Assembly (NCBI GenBank): GCA_031278605.1
Contig: JAITKB010000034.1
Coordinates: 1-54,083 of the forward strand
Direction: 5' to 3'
DNA: 54,083 bases
Origin: Tannerellaceae bacterium
Lineage (GTDB): Bacteria; Bacteroidota; Bacteroidia; Bacteroidales; Tannerellaceae
Part shown: one piece after another, positions 21,507 through 30,133 of the stretch
Layout: each line of letters starts with the position of its first letter
Numbering within the stretch: position 1 is the first letter of the stretch
The notes under the pieces: model-generated
Databases searched by the model: none
What the model was told of the DNA's origin: nothing
The model's input: only the letters and a program-made list of their open reading frames with translations
Made by a program: the position numbers and the translations under genes

Positions 21507-24150
21507 AATAAGCCTCTCCCGTGATTTCTATCTCTTGCTGTGCGACCTGTCCGGAGGCAATGGCTTCCGGAGCCGGCTGGCGTCCGCCGACCGACAGAAG
21601 CAGTTTGCCCGGCAGGACCTGCGCCCGGTTGTCCGTATCCCTGGCGGCGATCTGCAACGGCTCCAGGGTGAAGTTCACGGTTTTCGCTTCTCCGGCTTTG
21701 AGGTGGATGCGTTTGAATCCCTGGAGGGAACGGATGGGGGTTTTCAGCGGACTGCCGGGCAGGGAGACGTACAACTGTACGACCTCGTCGCCGTCGACCT
21801 GTCCGGTATTTCGGACCTCCACCGATACCTCAAGGGCGTCTCCGGCCTGGACGGAAGCAGGCACAGGGTCTATCCGGTAGGCAAAGGTTGTATAGCTTAA
21901 CCCGTAGCCGAATTCATAGAGCGGGGTGTCGTGGAAGTAGCGGTAGGTTTTCCCTTGCATATCGTAATTATCGAAGGCGGGTATTTGCTTTATATCCTTA
22001 TAAAAGGTTACCGGCAGCCGTCCGGCGGGGTTGTAATCGCCGAAGATCACGTCGGCCAAGGCCGCGCCTCCCTGCTGTCCGGGATACCAGGCTTCGATGA
22101 TAGCCGGCAGGTGTTCGGCTTCCCAATTGAAGGCCAAAGCGCTCCCGTTGAGCAATACGAGCACGGTAGGTTTCCCCAGCTTATGAATTTCGCGGATCAA
22201 CTCCGTTTGTGTTTCGGGCAGACGTATGTCTAGGCGATCGCCTCCGGCAAACCCTTCCACCTTAACCGGCATCTCTTCGCCTTCCAGCAAAGGGCTTAAC
22301 CCCATACAAAGGATCACCAGGTCCGAGGATGCTGCCAGTTCCACCGCTTCCTGTTTCAGATGGGGCTTCGGCGTATCCCACAGCAAACGCATGATGGCAT
22401 AGTCGGTATGGTCCTGCAGGTATTCCACGCGCAGATTGTAGGCCTTACCGCCTTCCAGGTGCATGAGTTCGTAAACCTTGCGCGGATGATGCTCATTTTT
22501 CCATCGCGTAACCAGGGAATCGTTCAGGTAGAGGTTGAAGCCTGAAAATCCTTCGCCTCCCAGGGCGTATTCGCCGGTTACGGGGGGGATCAGCCAACCG
22601 GTCCAGCGAACGGAGAAATCATCGTAAGCCATATCCTCAAAGGGCGGGGTGGTCCACCACACAAAGTCTATGTTCGGGTCTGTTTGGGTATGGGCGGGGG
22701 TTCCTTCCCAGGTTTTATTTGCGAAATATTCGGCCTTCAGCCCTTTCTGCGAAGCCGTTTCGTCGGTAAACAGGAAATCGGCGGGGATCGCTTCAAAATA
22801 AGGAAGCTTCTCGGCCAGGGGGCAACCCTGTGCAAAGATCACCTGGGCCTGCGGCAACTTCTCGCGCAAACCCGTCAACGGGGTTTTGGGCTGCGAGGGG
22901 TATCCGTTGTAGTTCCCCAACAGGACTTCTTGGTCGTCGGCGTTCGGGCCGATTACGGCTACCTTCTTCACCTCCTTGCTAAAGGGCAAAAGATTGCCTT
23001 CGTTTTTCAGCAGCACCATGGATTTGCGTGCGGCGTCCAAGGAAAGCGCCTGATGTTCCTTGCTGTCCACCACGTCGTAGGGGATTTGTGTGTATTTCAC
23101 GTCCTTTTCCGGGTCGAACATCCCCAGTTTCATCATGGCCGTGAGTATCCTTGTCACGGGCAGGTTGAGTTCTTCCTCCGTGATCAATCCCTGTTCCACG
23201 GCTGCTCCAAGGTGGAGGTAGGTATTCCCGCAATTTTGGTCGGTTCCTGCCTTGACGGCCATGGCTGCGGCTTCTTCGGGGGTAGCGGTCACGTGATGCG
23301 CCCGTTCCATGAAGAAATCGGCAATGGCCCAGCAATCGGAAACGATGTAGCCTTCAAAACCCCATTCCGTGCGCAACAGGTTTTCAAGGAAAAGGCTTCC
23401 GCAGCAGGGCGCTCCCCGCAGACTCTGGTAAGCGCACATCACGGAGTAGACCTTGGCCTCCTGCACGGCGCGTTTGAAGTGGGGCAGATAGGTTTCCGCC
23501 ATATCGTAATCGCTCGGCCATACGTCAAAAGAGTGGCGTGTGGATTCGGGGCCGCTGTGTACGGCGAAATGCTTGGCCGTAGCCACTAGCTTGAGGTATT
23601 GGGGATCGTCCCCCTGCAATCCCCGGATAAAGGGGACGGCAAGTCCTGCCGTGAGATAGGGGTCTTCGCCATAGGTTTCCATTCCCCTTCCCCAGCGTGG
23701 GTCCCGGAAGATGTTGATATTGGGCGTCCAGTAGGTCAGTCCCTGGTAGATGCCCCTTTTGTTCCTCGACGCATATTCGTGGTGTTTGGCGCGCGCCTCG
23801 TCCGAGATGGCCTCGGCGATGGCTCCCATTTCCTCGTCGTCCCACATGGCCGCCATGCCGATGGCCTGGGAGAAAACCGTGGCCCGTCCCGAACGACCTA
23901 CGCCATGCAGACATTCGTTCCAAAAATTATGGGCAGGGATACCCAGGCGTTCCACCCCCGGGGAATCATACCTTAGCATATCTATTTTTTCCTGCAGGGT
24001 CATTTCGGACACCAAACCTTCGGCTCGTTCCAGGAACGGGAGCGAGGTGTCTTTGTACGTGCCTGCATTGGGGTTTGTACATCCTGCGAGGGTTGCCAGC
24101 AAGGCGACGGGCAGGAATAATTTCAAGAGTAAGCGATTTCTGTTCATCAT
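21496..24150 (-). CDS. GH3 beta-xylosidase/beta-glucosidase lipoprotein with PA14 domain
   Basis: An 884-residue lipoprotein (lipobox LAGC near residue 23). The N-terminal GH3 barrel carries the nucleophile Asp in YIVSDCWAI; the C-terminal alpha/beta sandwich begins near LLKNEGNLLPF. A PA14-type insert lies at about residues 460-600 (AEYFANKTWEG to RLLWDTPKP), and a fibronectin-III-like end follows (VSVEVRNTGQVDGDEVVQLYV). With GH67 in the same operon, xylosidase activity is the likeliest role; glucosidase is possible. Confidence 0.9.
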   Translation of the reverse strand: MMNRNRLLLKLFLPVALLATLAGCTNPNAGTYKDTSLPFLERAEGLVSEMTLQEKIDMLRYDSPGVERLGIPAHNFWNECLHGVGRSGRATVFSQAIGMAAMWDDEEMGAIAEAISDEARAKHHEYASRNKRGIYQGLTYWTPNINIFRDPRWGRGMETYGEDPYLTAGLAVPFIRGLQGDDPQYLKLVATAKHFAVHSGPESTRHSFDVWPSDYDMAETYLPHFKRAVQEAKVYSVMCAYQSLRGAPCCGSLFLENLLRTEWGFEGYIVSDCWAIADFFMERAHHVTATPEEAAAMAVKAGTDQNCGNTYLHLGAAVEQGLITEEELNLPVTRILTAMMKLGMFDPEKDVKYTQIPYDVVDSKEHQALSLDAARKSMVLLKNEGNLLPFSKEVKKVAVIGPNADDQEVLLGNYNGYPSQPKTPLTGLREKLPQAQVIFAQGCPLAEKLPYFEAIPADFLFTDETASQKGLKAEYFANKTWEGTPAHTQTDPNIDFVWWTTPPFEDMAYDDFSVRWTGWLIPPVTGEYALGGEGFSGFNLYLNDSLVTRWKNEHHPRKVYELMHLEGGKAYNLRVEYLQDHTDYAIMRLLWDTPKPHLKQEAVELAASSDLVILCMGLSPLLEGEEMPVKVEGFAGGDRLDIRLPETQTELIREIHKLGKPTVLVLLNGSALAFNWEAEHLPAIIEAWYPGQQGGAALADVIFGDYNPAGRLPVTFYKDIKQIPAFDNYDMQGKTYRYFHDTPLYEFGYGLSYTTFAYRIDPVPASVQAGDALEVSVEVRNTGQVDGDEVVQLYVSLPGSPLKTPIRSLQGFKRIHLKAGEAKTVNFTLEPLQIAARDTDNRAQVLPGKLLLSVGGRQPAPEAIASGQVAQQEIEITGEAYYAD

Positions 24151-24153
24151 GGT

Positions 24154-25488
24154 CTATTTGTTTTTTTTGTCCTGCGTTCTTTTCAGGGCGCAGGTGGTTA
24201 TATAATATTTTGCTATCATGGCTGGCGTTTCCCATGCCGGGAGACCGTGTTCCACGTATTGGAGGAAATTTTCCGTTACCTGCCCGAAATGGGCTTCGTG
24301 TCCGTTGCGGTAGTTATCCGGGATGTGAACCTCCCAGGTATCTTCGGCTGTTTTCCGGAGGCTAATGCCCGGATATTTCCCGGCCACAAAGGAGACGGCT
24401 TCCTGCAGGTCTTTTTCGTAGGCTGTCCGCTCAACGCTTTCTGTGGCCCGGATGAAAAGGACGGGTTGGTATCCCTGTTCTTTTCCCTGCCGGATAATTA
24501 AATGCGCTTTGCTTCCTTTCAGGATGGAGTAATGCGTATCGCCTCCTCCTTCGGGGTGACTGTAATTCCAGGAAACGGCCACCCGGGCATGTATGTTTTT
24601 TATTTTGTAGGCGATCACGCCGTTGGCTTCCACGTAAAGGGTGTCGGCGGAAACGTTTTTCTGCAAAAAAGCAGGATAGGCATCCAGCCCCGTTACTTCC
24701 CTGAACTGTTCCGGGCTAAGGGGTGTGCTCCGGGAATGGGCCTCCAGCAGAGTGACGTCTTTTTGGTAATCGAGGATTTGTTCGGGGAAGAGTTCCCATT
24801 GAACCAGATCCACCAGATGCGTGGTTACGTCCACCAGGCCGGCGCCCTGCTGTTCCGCATCGAAAAACCAGGCGGGTCGCCGGAGCGGATTTCCGGAGAC
24901 GGTTTTGAGGAAGTGGTGCACACTTTCCTTTACAACGGCGGGATGCTCGATCGTACCTGTTTGCTGTTCGCCATAGACGGCAGGCAGGAGGGAAAATTCT
25001 TTTTGCAGCATTGTAGCAATTTCAAAGCGCTCGGTCATGATATCGTAGAGCAGGAGGCCGTTTTGTTCGGCTATGCGGAAACAGGCTTTCAGCTTTTCAA
25101 AGTCTTCGGGGCGGATTGCCATGGGCTTATCTGCCAAGACATGCATTCCGGCGGCTAAGGCTTGTCGGATGTATTCGATTTTCTTTCCGTTGTTACCGGC
25201 GATTACCAGGACGTTGCCTTTCTTTTCCGACAACATTTTTTCCATGTAATCCTCTCCCGTGTAGACCACTTCGGTCCATTGCGTGGGATTATCCCTGCGG
25301 GTGTTATAGCCCTGAATTATCTTCAGGTGTTCCCGGAGTTCATCTCCTTCGGGGGCATAGACATACACCTTTTGGTCCACTTGGGGATAGGATATTTTCT
25401 GCACCAGGGCCGCATGGAAATGTCCCGGGTCGAGGGTTATGAGTTTCACGGCCAGCAGTCCGGCCAGCAGGGGTAGGGAAGGTTCCAT
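24154..25488 (-). CDS. Putative oxidoreductase (Gfo/Idh/MocA-like, atypical N-terminus)
   Basis: A 444-residue protein with a Rossmann-like N-terminal half (KLITLDPGHFHAALVQK, LVIAGNNGKKIEYIRQALAAGMHVLADKPMA) and the C-terminal domain seen in Bacteroidota putative oxidoreductases. The usual G-x-G-x-x-G loop is replaced by DPGHFHAA, while the catalytic-Lys motif is kept as ADKPM. It lies 18 bases after the PmoA-like gene and 3 before the GH3 gene. A role in oxidising a glycoside is inferred from its neighbours. The first residues are hydrophobic, so export is possible. Confidence 0.72.
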   Translation of the reverse strand: MEPSLPLLAGLLAVKLITLDPGHFHAALVQKISYPQVDQKVYVYAPEGDELREHLKIIQGYNTRRDNPTQWTEVVYTGEDYMEKMLSEKKGNVLVIAGNNGKKIEYIRQALAAGMHVLADKPMAIRPEDFEKLKACFRIAEQNGLLLYDIMTERFEIATMLQKEFSLLPAVYGEQQTGTIEHPAVVKESVHHFLKTVSGNPLRRPAWFFDAEQQGAGLVDVTTHLVDLVQWELFPEQILDYQKDVTLLEAHSRSTPLSPEQFREVTGLDAYPAFLQKNVSADTLYVEANGVIAYKIKNIHARVAVSWNYSHPEGGGDTHYSILKGSKAHLIIRQGKEQGYQPVLFIRATESVERTAYEKDLQEAVSFVAGKYPGISLRKTAEDTWEVHIPDNYRNGHEAHFGQVTENFLQYVEHGLPAWETPAMIAKYYITTCALKRTQDKKNK

Positions 25489-25506
25489 GTTTTTGTCTTT
25501 GTTCTT

Positions 25507-26766
25507 TTATTTTTGGGCGATGACCTTTGGCGAATGGGCAAAGTCCTGCCAGAGCCGGTCGGCTTGTTCGGGCGTCATTTCGCCTTCGTAGGCCAGGATT
25601 CTGTATTTGAGGATGTAGTGTCCGCCGGGTTGAAGTTCCCAGTCCTTGTTTTTGGTGGGGGCGAAGTTGATAAAGGCGTCTCCTCGTCCTCCGTTGGCAT
25701 TTTCGTCCCAGATACGTAGCGGTTCGGGGGCGTTGTAGTTGTTGGGATGTCCCATAAAGAGCAGGCCGGAGCGACCGCCGGGCGTATCGCCTGTGATATA
25801 GATCCACCGGGCGGTTGTACCGTCGATATGGGGGCGTGTTTTTCCTTCGGAGGTATACATTTCGCAGTTGTCTTTTGTCCATTCGGCCCTTGCCCTGTAT
25901 CCGAATCCGGCGTAGCGATAAGCCTGCAACAAGACGGGTTGGGGGGTAGAGGGAAACAAATGCGACTCGAAATCCCAGAGGAATCCCTCTGGAACGTTCC
26001 AGGCCTTGACCTTCCAGGATTCGTTCAGGACCTTTTGTTCTTCTTCTTGCGGTTTCAGGATGTAATGCTCCAGGGTGGCCGTGTATCCGCAGAAGACGTC
26101 TCCCCGGAATATTTGGTCGATGCTTCGTGCCCGCACGCTTCCGGTTTTGTCGCCGAGGTTCCACAGGTCGTAGCTCTGTCCCTCGTAGATGAGGCGTGTC
26201 CAGGGATTCCATATGCCGAAATGGTGCCGGTGGTCTTGCGGTTGGATCTGGGTAAGGACATGTCCGGCGGGGGAATAGGCCGGATGAATAAAGCCGCTTC
26301 GTCCGAAGGCCGGATCCACACCCTGGGGTGCATCGAGGTGGGCGTAATGATATTCCAGCACGGCTTGTCCGGCTTTTGTCAGCCGCAGGGTTTTTTGGGT
26401 ATCTACCAGATCCATAGCCTGCTTCCGGTCAGGGGCGGTTCCGGGGGGGAGTTCTTTGATGACGGCAACGAATCGGCGAACGCTTCCCGCGGGGGTTTCC
26501 CCGTTCAGTATCCAGTAGAGGGTGGGCGGCTCGCCTTCTTCCGGGGCGTATTGCGAGGGCAGTTCCTGTCTTGTTTTTCCTTGGTCGATCCATTCATAGA
26601 GGGTGATCACGGAAGATGCGGTTGGTTTCAGGGCGGAGATATCGGCCGATACGACACAGTCCGTGCGGTTGGTTTCGCCGGCTTGGAGCGTCAGGGAGAT
26701 TTCCCTTGTGGTGCAGGCGCTCCAGAGGGTGGCCGAGGCGATCAGCAGGGAGAACAGGCTTTTCAT
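25507..26766 (-). CDS. PmoA-like (DUF6807) lipoprotein
   Basis: A 419-residue protein with a lipoprotein-type signal (LLIASATLWSAC). The body matches the family labelled methane oxygenase PmoA or DUF6807, with the His-rich block QIQPQDHRHHFGIWNPWTR and the block SGLLFMGHPNNYNAPEPLRIW. The family label is historical and does not imply methane oxidation; its members commonly sit beside Gfo/Idh/MocA genes in Bacteroidota. Enzymatic activity is unknown. The clustered His residues could bind metal. Confidence 0.72.
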   Translation of the reverse strand: MKSLFSLLIASATLWSACTTREISLTLQAGETNRTDCVVSADISALKPTASSVITLYEWIDQGKTRQELPSQYAPEEGEPPTLYWILNGETPAGSVRRFVAVIKELPPGTAPDRKQAMDLVDTQKTLRLTKAGQAVLEYHYAHLDAPQGVDPAFGRSGFIHPAYSPAGHVLTQIQPQDHRHHFGIWNPWTRLIYEGQSYDLWNLGDKTGSVRARSIDQIFRGDVFCGYTATLEHYILKPQEEEQKVLNESWKVKAWNVPEGFLWDFESHLFPSTPQPVLLQAYRYAGFGYRARAEWTKDNCEMYTSEGKTRPHIDGTTARWIYITGDTPGGRSGLLFMGHPNNYNAPEPLRIWDENANGGRGDAFINFAPTKNKDWELQPGGHYILKYRILAYEGEMTPEQADRLWQDFAHSPKVIAQK

Positions 26767-26789
26767 GTTTTTATTGGGTTAAAATCGGA

Positions 26790-28154
26790 TTAAAAATTGT
26801 AAGGATATCGGTGAGGTCTTGCGAGCAGGTCATTGGCTTGATCGTCGTTATGGAATCGTTCCCGGATGGGGTCCCAGAAGAGTTTCCGGTTCAGTTTCAT
26901 GGCGATGTGTTGCAACAGACAGGCGCTGCAGGAGCGATGCGCCACTTCTGCGGGTGTGATGTTTTTGCTCCCTGTGCGAATGCTTTCTATCCAGTTGCCG
27001 TGATGATCGGTGCTGACTTGGAGGCGTACGGGGTCGTTTTCGGTCAGTGGGGAGAGGATTTTGGGGTTAGAGGCTTGCAGGGCTTCGCTTTGGACGCTTA
27101 TAGGGTCGTTGGGGGAGGCCCGGTAGTTGCCTCGGCTGACGAAGATTCGGCCTTCGCTGCCGATAAACAGCAATCCGTTGGGTTTGTCAGGGCTTTCGGT
27201 TATTCCGCTAACGATTACGCCGTTATCGTATAGCATTTCCGTTTCGTAGGAGCCGTGTACGTCCCAGAGTCCTTCGGTGGGAAATTCGGCTTTGCCGGAT
27301 ATTTCAATGGGTCCGCCGTATTCTTTGTCCATGGCCCAGTGTGCGATGTCGAAGTGATGGGCTCCCCAGCCTGTAATCATTCCGGCGCCGAACTGTTCGC
27401 AACGCAGCCACCCCGGGCGGTCGTATCCTTGTTGGGGATGTACGCGATCGACCGTATAGGGGACATAGGGCGTTGCTCCGAGCCACCTATCGTAATTCAA
27501 TCCTTTGGGTATGGGCATTTCCGCGGGATTGCCCCCCGGGGGATCTCCCGGCAGGCGGACTTCGATGCGTTGGAGTTGACCGATGCGTCCGTTGCGTATC
27601 AGTTCGCAGGCCACGCGAAACTGTTCCATGGAGCGTTGCTGGCTGCCTATTTGGAGGATGCGTCCGCTGGCGTTGACGGCATTGCTCATGGCTCGTCCTT
27701 CGGCAAGGGTGAGCGAGGTGGGCTTTTGCAGGTATACGTGTTTTCCGGCGCGTACGGCGTCGATGGCGTTCTTGGCGTGCCAGTGATCCGGGGTGCTGAT
27801 GACCACGGCGTCCACTTCCTTATCGGCCAGCAGATCCCGGTAATCCGGATAGGTTTTTACTTCGCTTGGGGGTTGGGTATTTTTTTTTGCGTAATACGCT
27901 TCCACGAATTTCTTTCCGTCTTCGGCCCGTTGCGTGTCCACCTCGGCTATGGCCACGAGGCGAACAAGGTCGTATTTCATGACGCCTGGCAGGTCGTGAA
28001 CCCGTGCGATTCGTCCGGCACCTATGGCTCCGATATGGATTCGGTTGGAGGGAGCATGGGGTCCGAAGACCGAGGCCGGCAGGATGGTGGGAGCCATCAC
28101 AAGTCCCGCTCCTGCGGTGAAGGATTTTTCGATAAAATTTCGTCGTGTCATCAT
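26790..28154 (-). CDS. Gfo/Idh/MocA-family oxidoreductase, Tat-exported
   Basis: A 454-residue oxidoreductase and first gene of the sugar operon. It has a twin-arginine signal (TRRNFIEKSFTAGAG), the Rossmann motif IGAIGAGRIARVHDLPG and the catalytic-Lys segment YLQKPTS. It is a paralogue of the 11494 gene but clearly divergent. Likely acts in the periplasm on a glycan or glycoside hydroxyl. A minus-strand -7 box lies about 50 bases upstream. Confidence 0.88.
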   Translation of the reverse strand: MMTRRNFIEKSFTAGAGLVMAPTILPASVFGPHAPSNRIHIGAIGAGRIARVHDLPGVMKYDLVRLVAIAEVDTQRAEDGKKFVEAYYAKKNTQPPSEVKTYPDYRDLLADKEVDAVVISTPDHWHAKNAIDAVRAGKHVYLQKPTSLTLAEGRAMSNAVNASGRILQIGSQQRSMEQFRVACELIRNGRIGQLQRIEVRLPGDPPGGNPAEMPIPKGLNYDRWLGATPYVPYTVDRVHPQQGYDRPGWLRCEQFGAGMITGWGAHHFDIAHWAMDKEYGGPIEISGKAEFPTEGLWDVHGSYETEMLYDNGVIVSGITESPDKPNGLLFIGSEGRIFVSRGNYRASPNDPISVQSEALQASNPKILSPLTENDPVRLQVSTDHHGNWIESIRTGSKNITPAEVAHRSCSACLLQHIAMKLNRKLFWDPIRERFHNDDQANDLLARPHRYPYNF

Positions 28155-28202
28155 GGTCGTGTGTTATTAGGGCTGTAAATGTATGTAAATAATGATATTT
28201 CA

Positions 28203-28210
28203 CAAAGATA
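28203..28210 (-). promoter_or_regulatory. -7 box for the glucuronoxylan operon
   Basis: Reads TATCTTTG on the minus strand, 49 bases before the start at 28154. The -33 position falls in the GC hairpin at 28226-28241 and has no TTTG, so activation by a regulator may be needed. Confidence 0.5.
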
Positions 28211-28481
28211 GTTTTTTTTTCGCATGGGGGAGCGCGCCCCCTCTTTTGCGACATTTTTTAAAATAAACTTTCCTCCCCGATGCCGCGGCAAGGGGAATAA
28301 AAAGTTTTTTTTCTTCACCGAGGGTTCGTTGAAGAAAAATAAAAAAAATAGTTCTTCTTCCGGAACATTCCGTAAGGAGATCAAGAATGAAAAAGATCCT
28401 TTCGCGGAGGTTGTGGCGGTTTGAAGGCGTGTCGGATTTTTGTCTCGGAGGCGTTCGGCTTAGGTTTTTTTGACCACATAG

Positions 28482-28512
28482 TTGCAACATAGAATCTTTT
28501 TTATGTACTTTG
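28482..28512 (+). promoter_or_regulatory. Promoter of the tetR-fabH-fabG cluster
   Basis: TTG at 28482 and TACTTTG at 28506-28512 are 21 bases apart; the second differs from TAnnTTTG by one missing base. Confidence 0.45.
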
Positions 28513-28513
28513 C

Positions 28514-28536
28514 GCACATTCTTCATTAAAATGTGC
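28514..28536. promoter_or_regulatory. Probable TetR operator (inverted repeat)
   Basis: GCACATT and AATGTGC are perfect inverted arms separated by 9 bases, placed between the predicted -7 box and the start codon of the TetR gene. Binding there would block its own transcription, as is usual for this regulator family. Confidence 0.5.
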
Positions 28537-28540
28537 AGTC

Positions 28541-29137
28541 ATGATGACAATTACCGTATCCAAAACTCGTGAAATGCTGGTAGACGTTGCCCGCCAATTG
28601 TTCGCTCGTATGGGCGTGGATAATACCACCATGAACGATATTGCCCAGGCTTCCCAAAAAGGACGCCGCACACTCTATACCTATTTCAAAAATAAAAACG
28701 ACATCTATCAGGCCGTAGTGGAAACCGAAGTGGGGAAACTCTACAATATGCTCCTTGAAGTAGCCGCCAAGGAACTTCCGGCCGACGAAAAGTTGATGGC
28801 GTTTATCTATATCCGCCTGGACGCCGTCAAATCGCTCGTGGTTCGCAACGGCACCCTGAGAGCCAACTTCTTTCGCGATATATGGAGGGTGGAAAAAGTC
28901 CGCAAGGGATTCGATAAAAAAGAAACCGAACTGATCAAACGAATCCTCAACGATGGCGTGAGCGAAGGATTGTTTGACGTGGCCGACGCCGACCGAACGG
29001 CCCTGGTGCTTCATCATGCGCTGAAAGGATTGGAAGTCCCCTACATTCGGGGGCTGATGGGAGACGCCGTCTCCCGGAAAATCAATCGCAAGGATGAGGT
29101 GATCCATTTAGTATTCAACGGAATAAAAATAAAGTAA
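28541..29137 (+). CDS. TetR-family transcriptional regulator
   Basis: A 198-residue regulator with an N-terminal helix-turn-helix (residues about 8-55; MNDIAQASQKGRRTLYTYFKNK) and a helical ligand-binding part. It heads the cluster with fabH and fabG, separated from fabH by 8 bases, which suggests control of fatty-acid synthesis in response to an acyl ligand. The start may be the second ATG, at 28544. Confidence 0.88.
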   Translation: MMTITVSKTREMLVDVARQLFARMGVDNTTMNDIAQASQKGRRTLYTYFKNKNDIYQAVVETEVGKLYNMLLEVAAKELPADEKLMAFIYIRLDAVKSLVVRNGTLRANFFRDIWRVEKVRKGFDKKETELIKRILNDGVSEGLFDVADADRTALVLHHALKGLEVPYIRGLMGDAVSRKINRKDEVIHLVFNGIKIK

Positions 29138-29145
29138 ACACAGCC

Positions 29146-30090
29146 ATGTTTATTAATGCTACGGGATTTTATGTCCCCGAAGAACGTGTGCCTAATGCCT
29201 ATTTCCTCCACGTGAACGGCCTCACCGACGAGTGGATCGAACAACGCACCGGCATCCGTAGCCGCTCCCTGGCGCAATCCGGGGAAACAATCAACTCGAT
29301 GAGTTTATGCGCGGTCCGCAACGCCCTTGCCCGCCTGTCCTACGACGTGACCGAAGTCGATCTGATCATCTCGGCTTCCTACTCGCCCTACGACACGGTA
29401 GCCACGGCCGCACACGAAGTGCAACGGGAATACCGCATCGAACCGGCCAAGGCCTTCTATATCTCCTCGGCCTGCTCCTCTTTCCTGAACGCAATGGAAA
29501 TCATCCAAGGGTATTTTGCCATGAACAAAGCCTCCAAAGCCCTGATCCTCTCGGCCGATAAAAATTCGGCCTACCGCAACGAATCCGACCCGCAAACCGG
29601 ACATCTCTGGGGCGACGCCGCCGCCGCTTTCTTCCTCTCAAAAGAACAAATGACGGAATCCGACAGGGTCGTTGTTGACGTCCATACCGAAGGCCTCGGA
29701 CACATAGGCAAAAGCCTGGAGGCCGTAAACCTGAGACCCCGCCACGGAGGCATCCTCATGCCGGAAGGACGGGACGTTTTTATCCAAGCCTGTAACTATA
29801 TGCCCAAAAACATCCGCTATCTGCTGGAAAAAAACGGATACACACTCGCCCAACTCTCCTATTTCATCGGTCATCAGGCCAATTTGCGCATCCTAACGAA
29901 CGTTGCCAGGCAACTGGATCTGCCGGATGAAAAGATCCTGCACAACATCGAAGAATTAGGAAATACCGGCTCGGTAAGCGCGGCCCTAGTGTATGCACAA
30001 AACGAACATCGCTTTAAAAAAGGCGATTTACTGGGTCTCAGCGTCTTCGGAGGCGGATACTCCGCCGGAGCTTGCCTGATAGCCTGTTGA
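29146..30090 (+). CDS. fabH: 3-oxoacyl-ACP synthase III family protein (FabH-like)
   Basis: A 314-residue condensing enzyme. The Cys-His-Asn triad is visible: Cys 110 in YISSACSSF, His in GHQANLRIL and Asn in LGNTGSVS. It should catalyse the first condensation of acyl-CoA with malonyl-ACP or a related ketide step. It lies between the TetR gene and fabG and is probably co-transcribed with both. The substrate could be other than acetyl-CoA, since many Bacteroidota have several FabH paralogues. Confidence 0.9.
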   Translation: MFINATGFYVPEERVPNAYFLHVNGLTDEWIEQRTGIRSRSLAQSGETINSMSLCAVRNALARLSYDVTEVDLIISASYSPYDTVATAAHEVQREYRIEPAKAFYISSACSSFLNAMEIIQGYFAMNKASKALILSADKNSAYRNESDPQTGHLWGDAAAAFFLSKEQMTESDRVVVDVHTEGLGHIGKSLEAVNLRPRHGGILMPEGRDVFIQACNYMPKNIRYLLEKNGYTLAQLSYFIGHQANLRILTNVARQLDLPDEKILHNIEELGNTGSVSAALVYAQNEHRFKKGDLLGLSVFGGGYSAGACLIAC

Positions 30091-30133
30091 ACTCGAAACT
30101 ATGTATCAATATAGAATTAATATAGAATAGAAT

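Larger units (their letters stand above)
28155..28540. other. 386-base divergent intergenic region with three hairpins
   Basis: No credible gene. The region holds a promoter at each side and three inverted repeats in a row: GGGGGAGCGCGCCCCC at 28226, a compound hairpin TCCCC-GATGCCGCGGCAA-GGGGA at 28274-28296, and TTTTTCTTCA / TGAAGAAAAA at 28308-28339. The second is followed by T-runs on the plus strand, which resembles a terminator although no plus-strand gene precedes it. A small RNA is possible. Confidence 0.55.
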
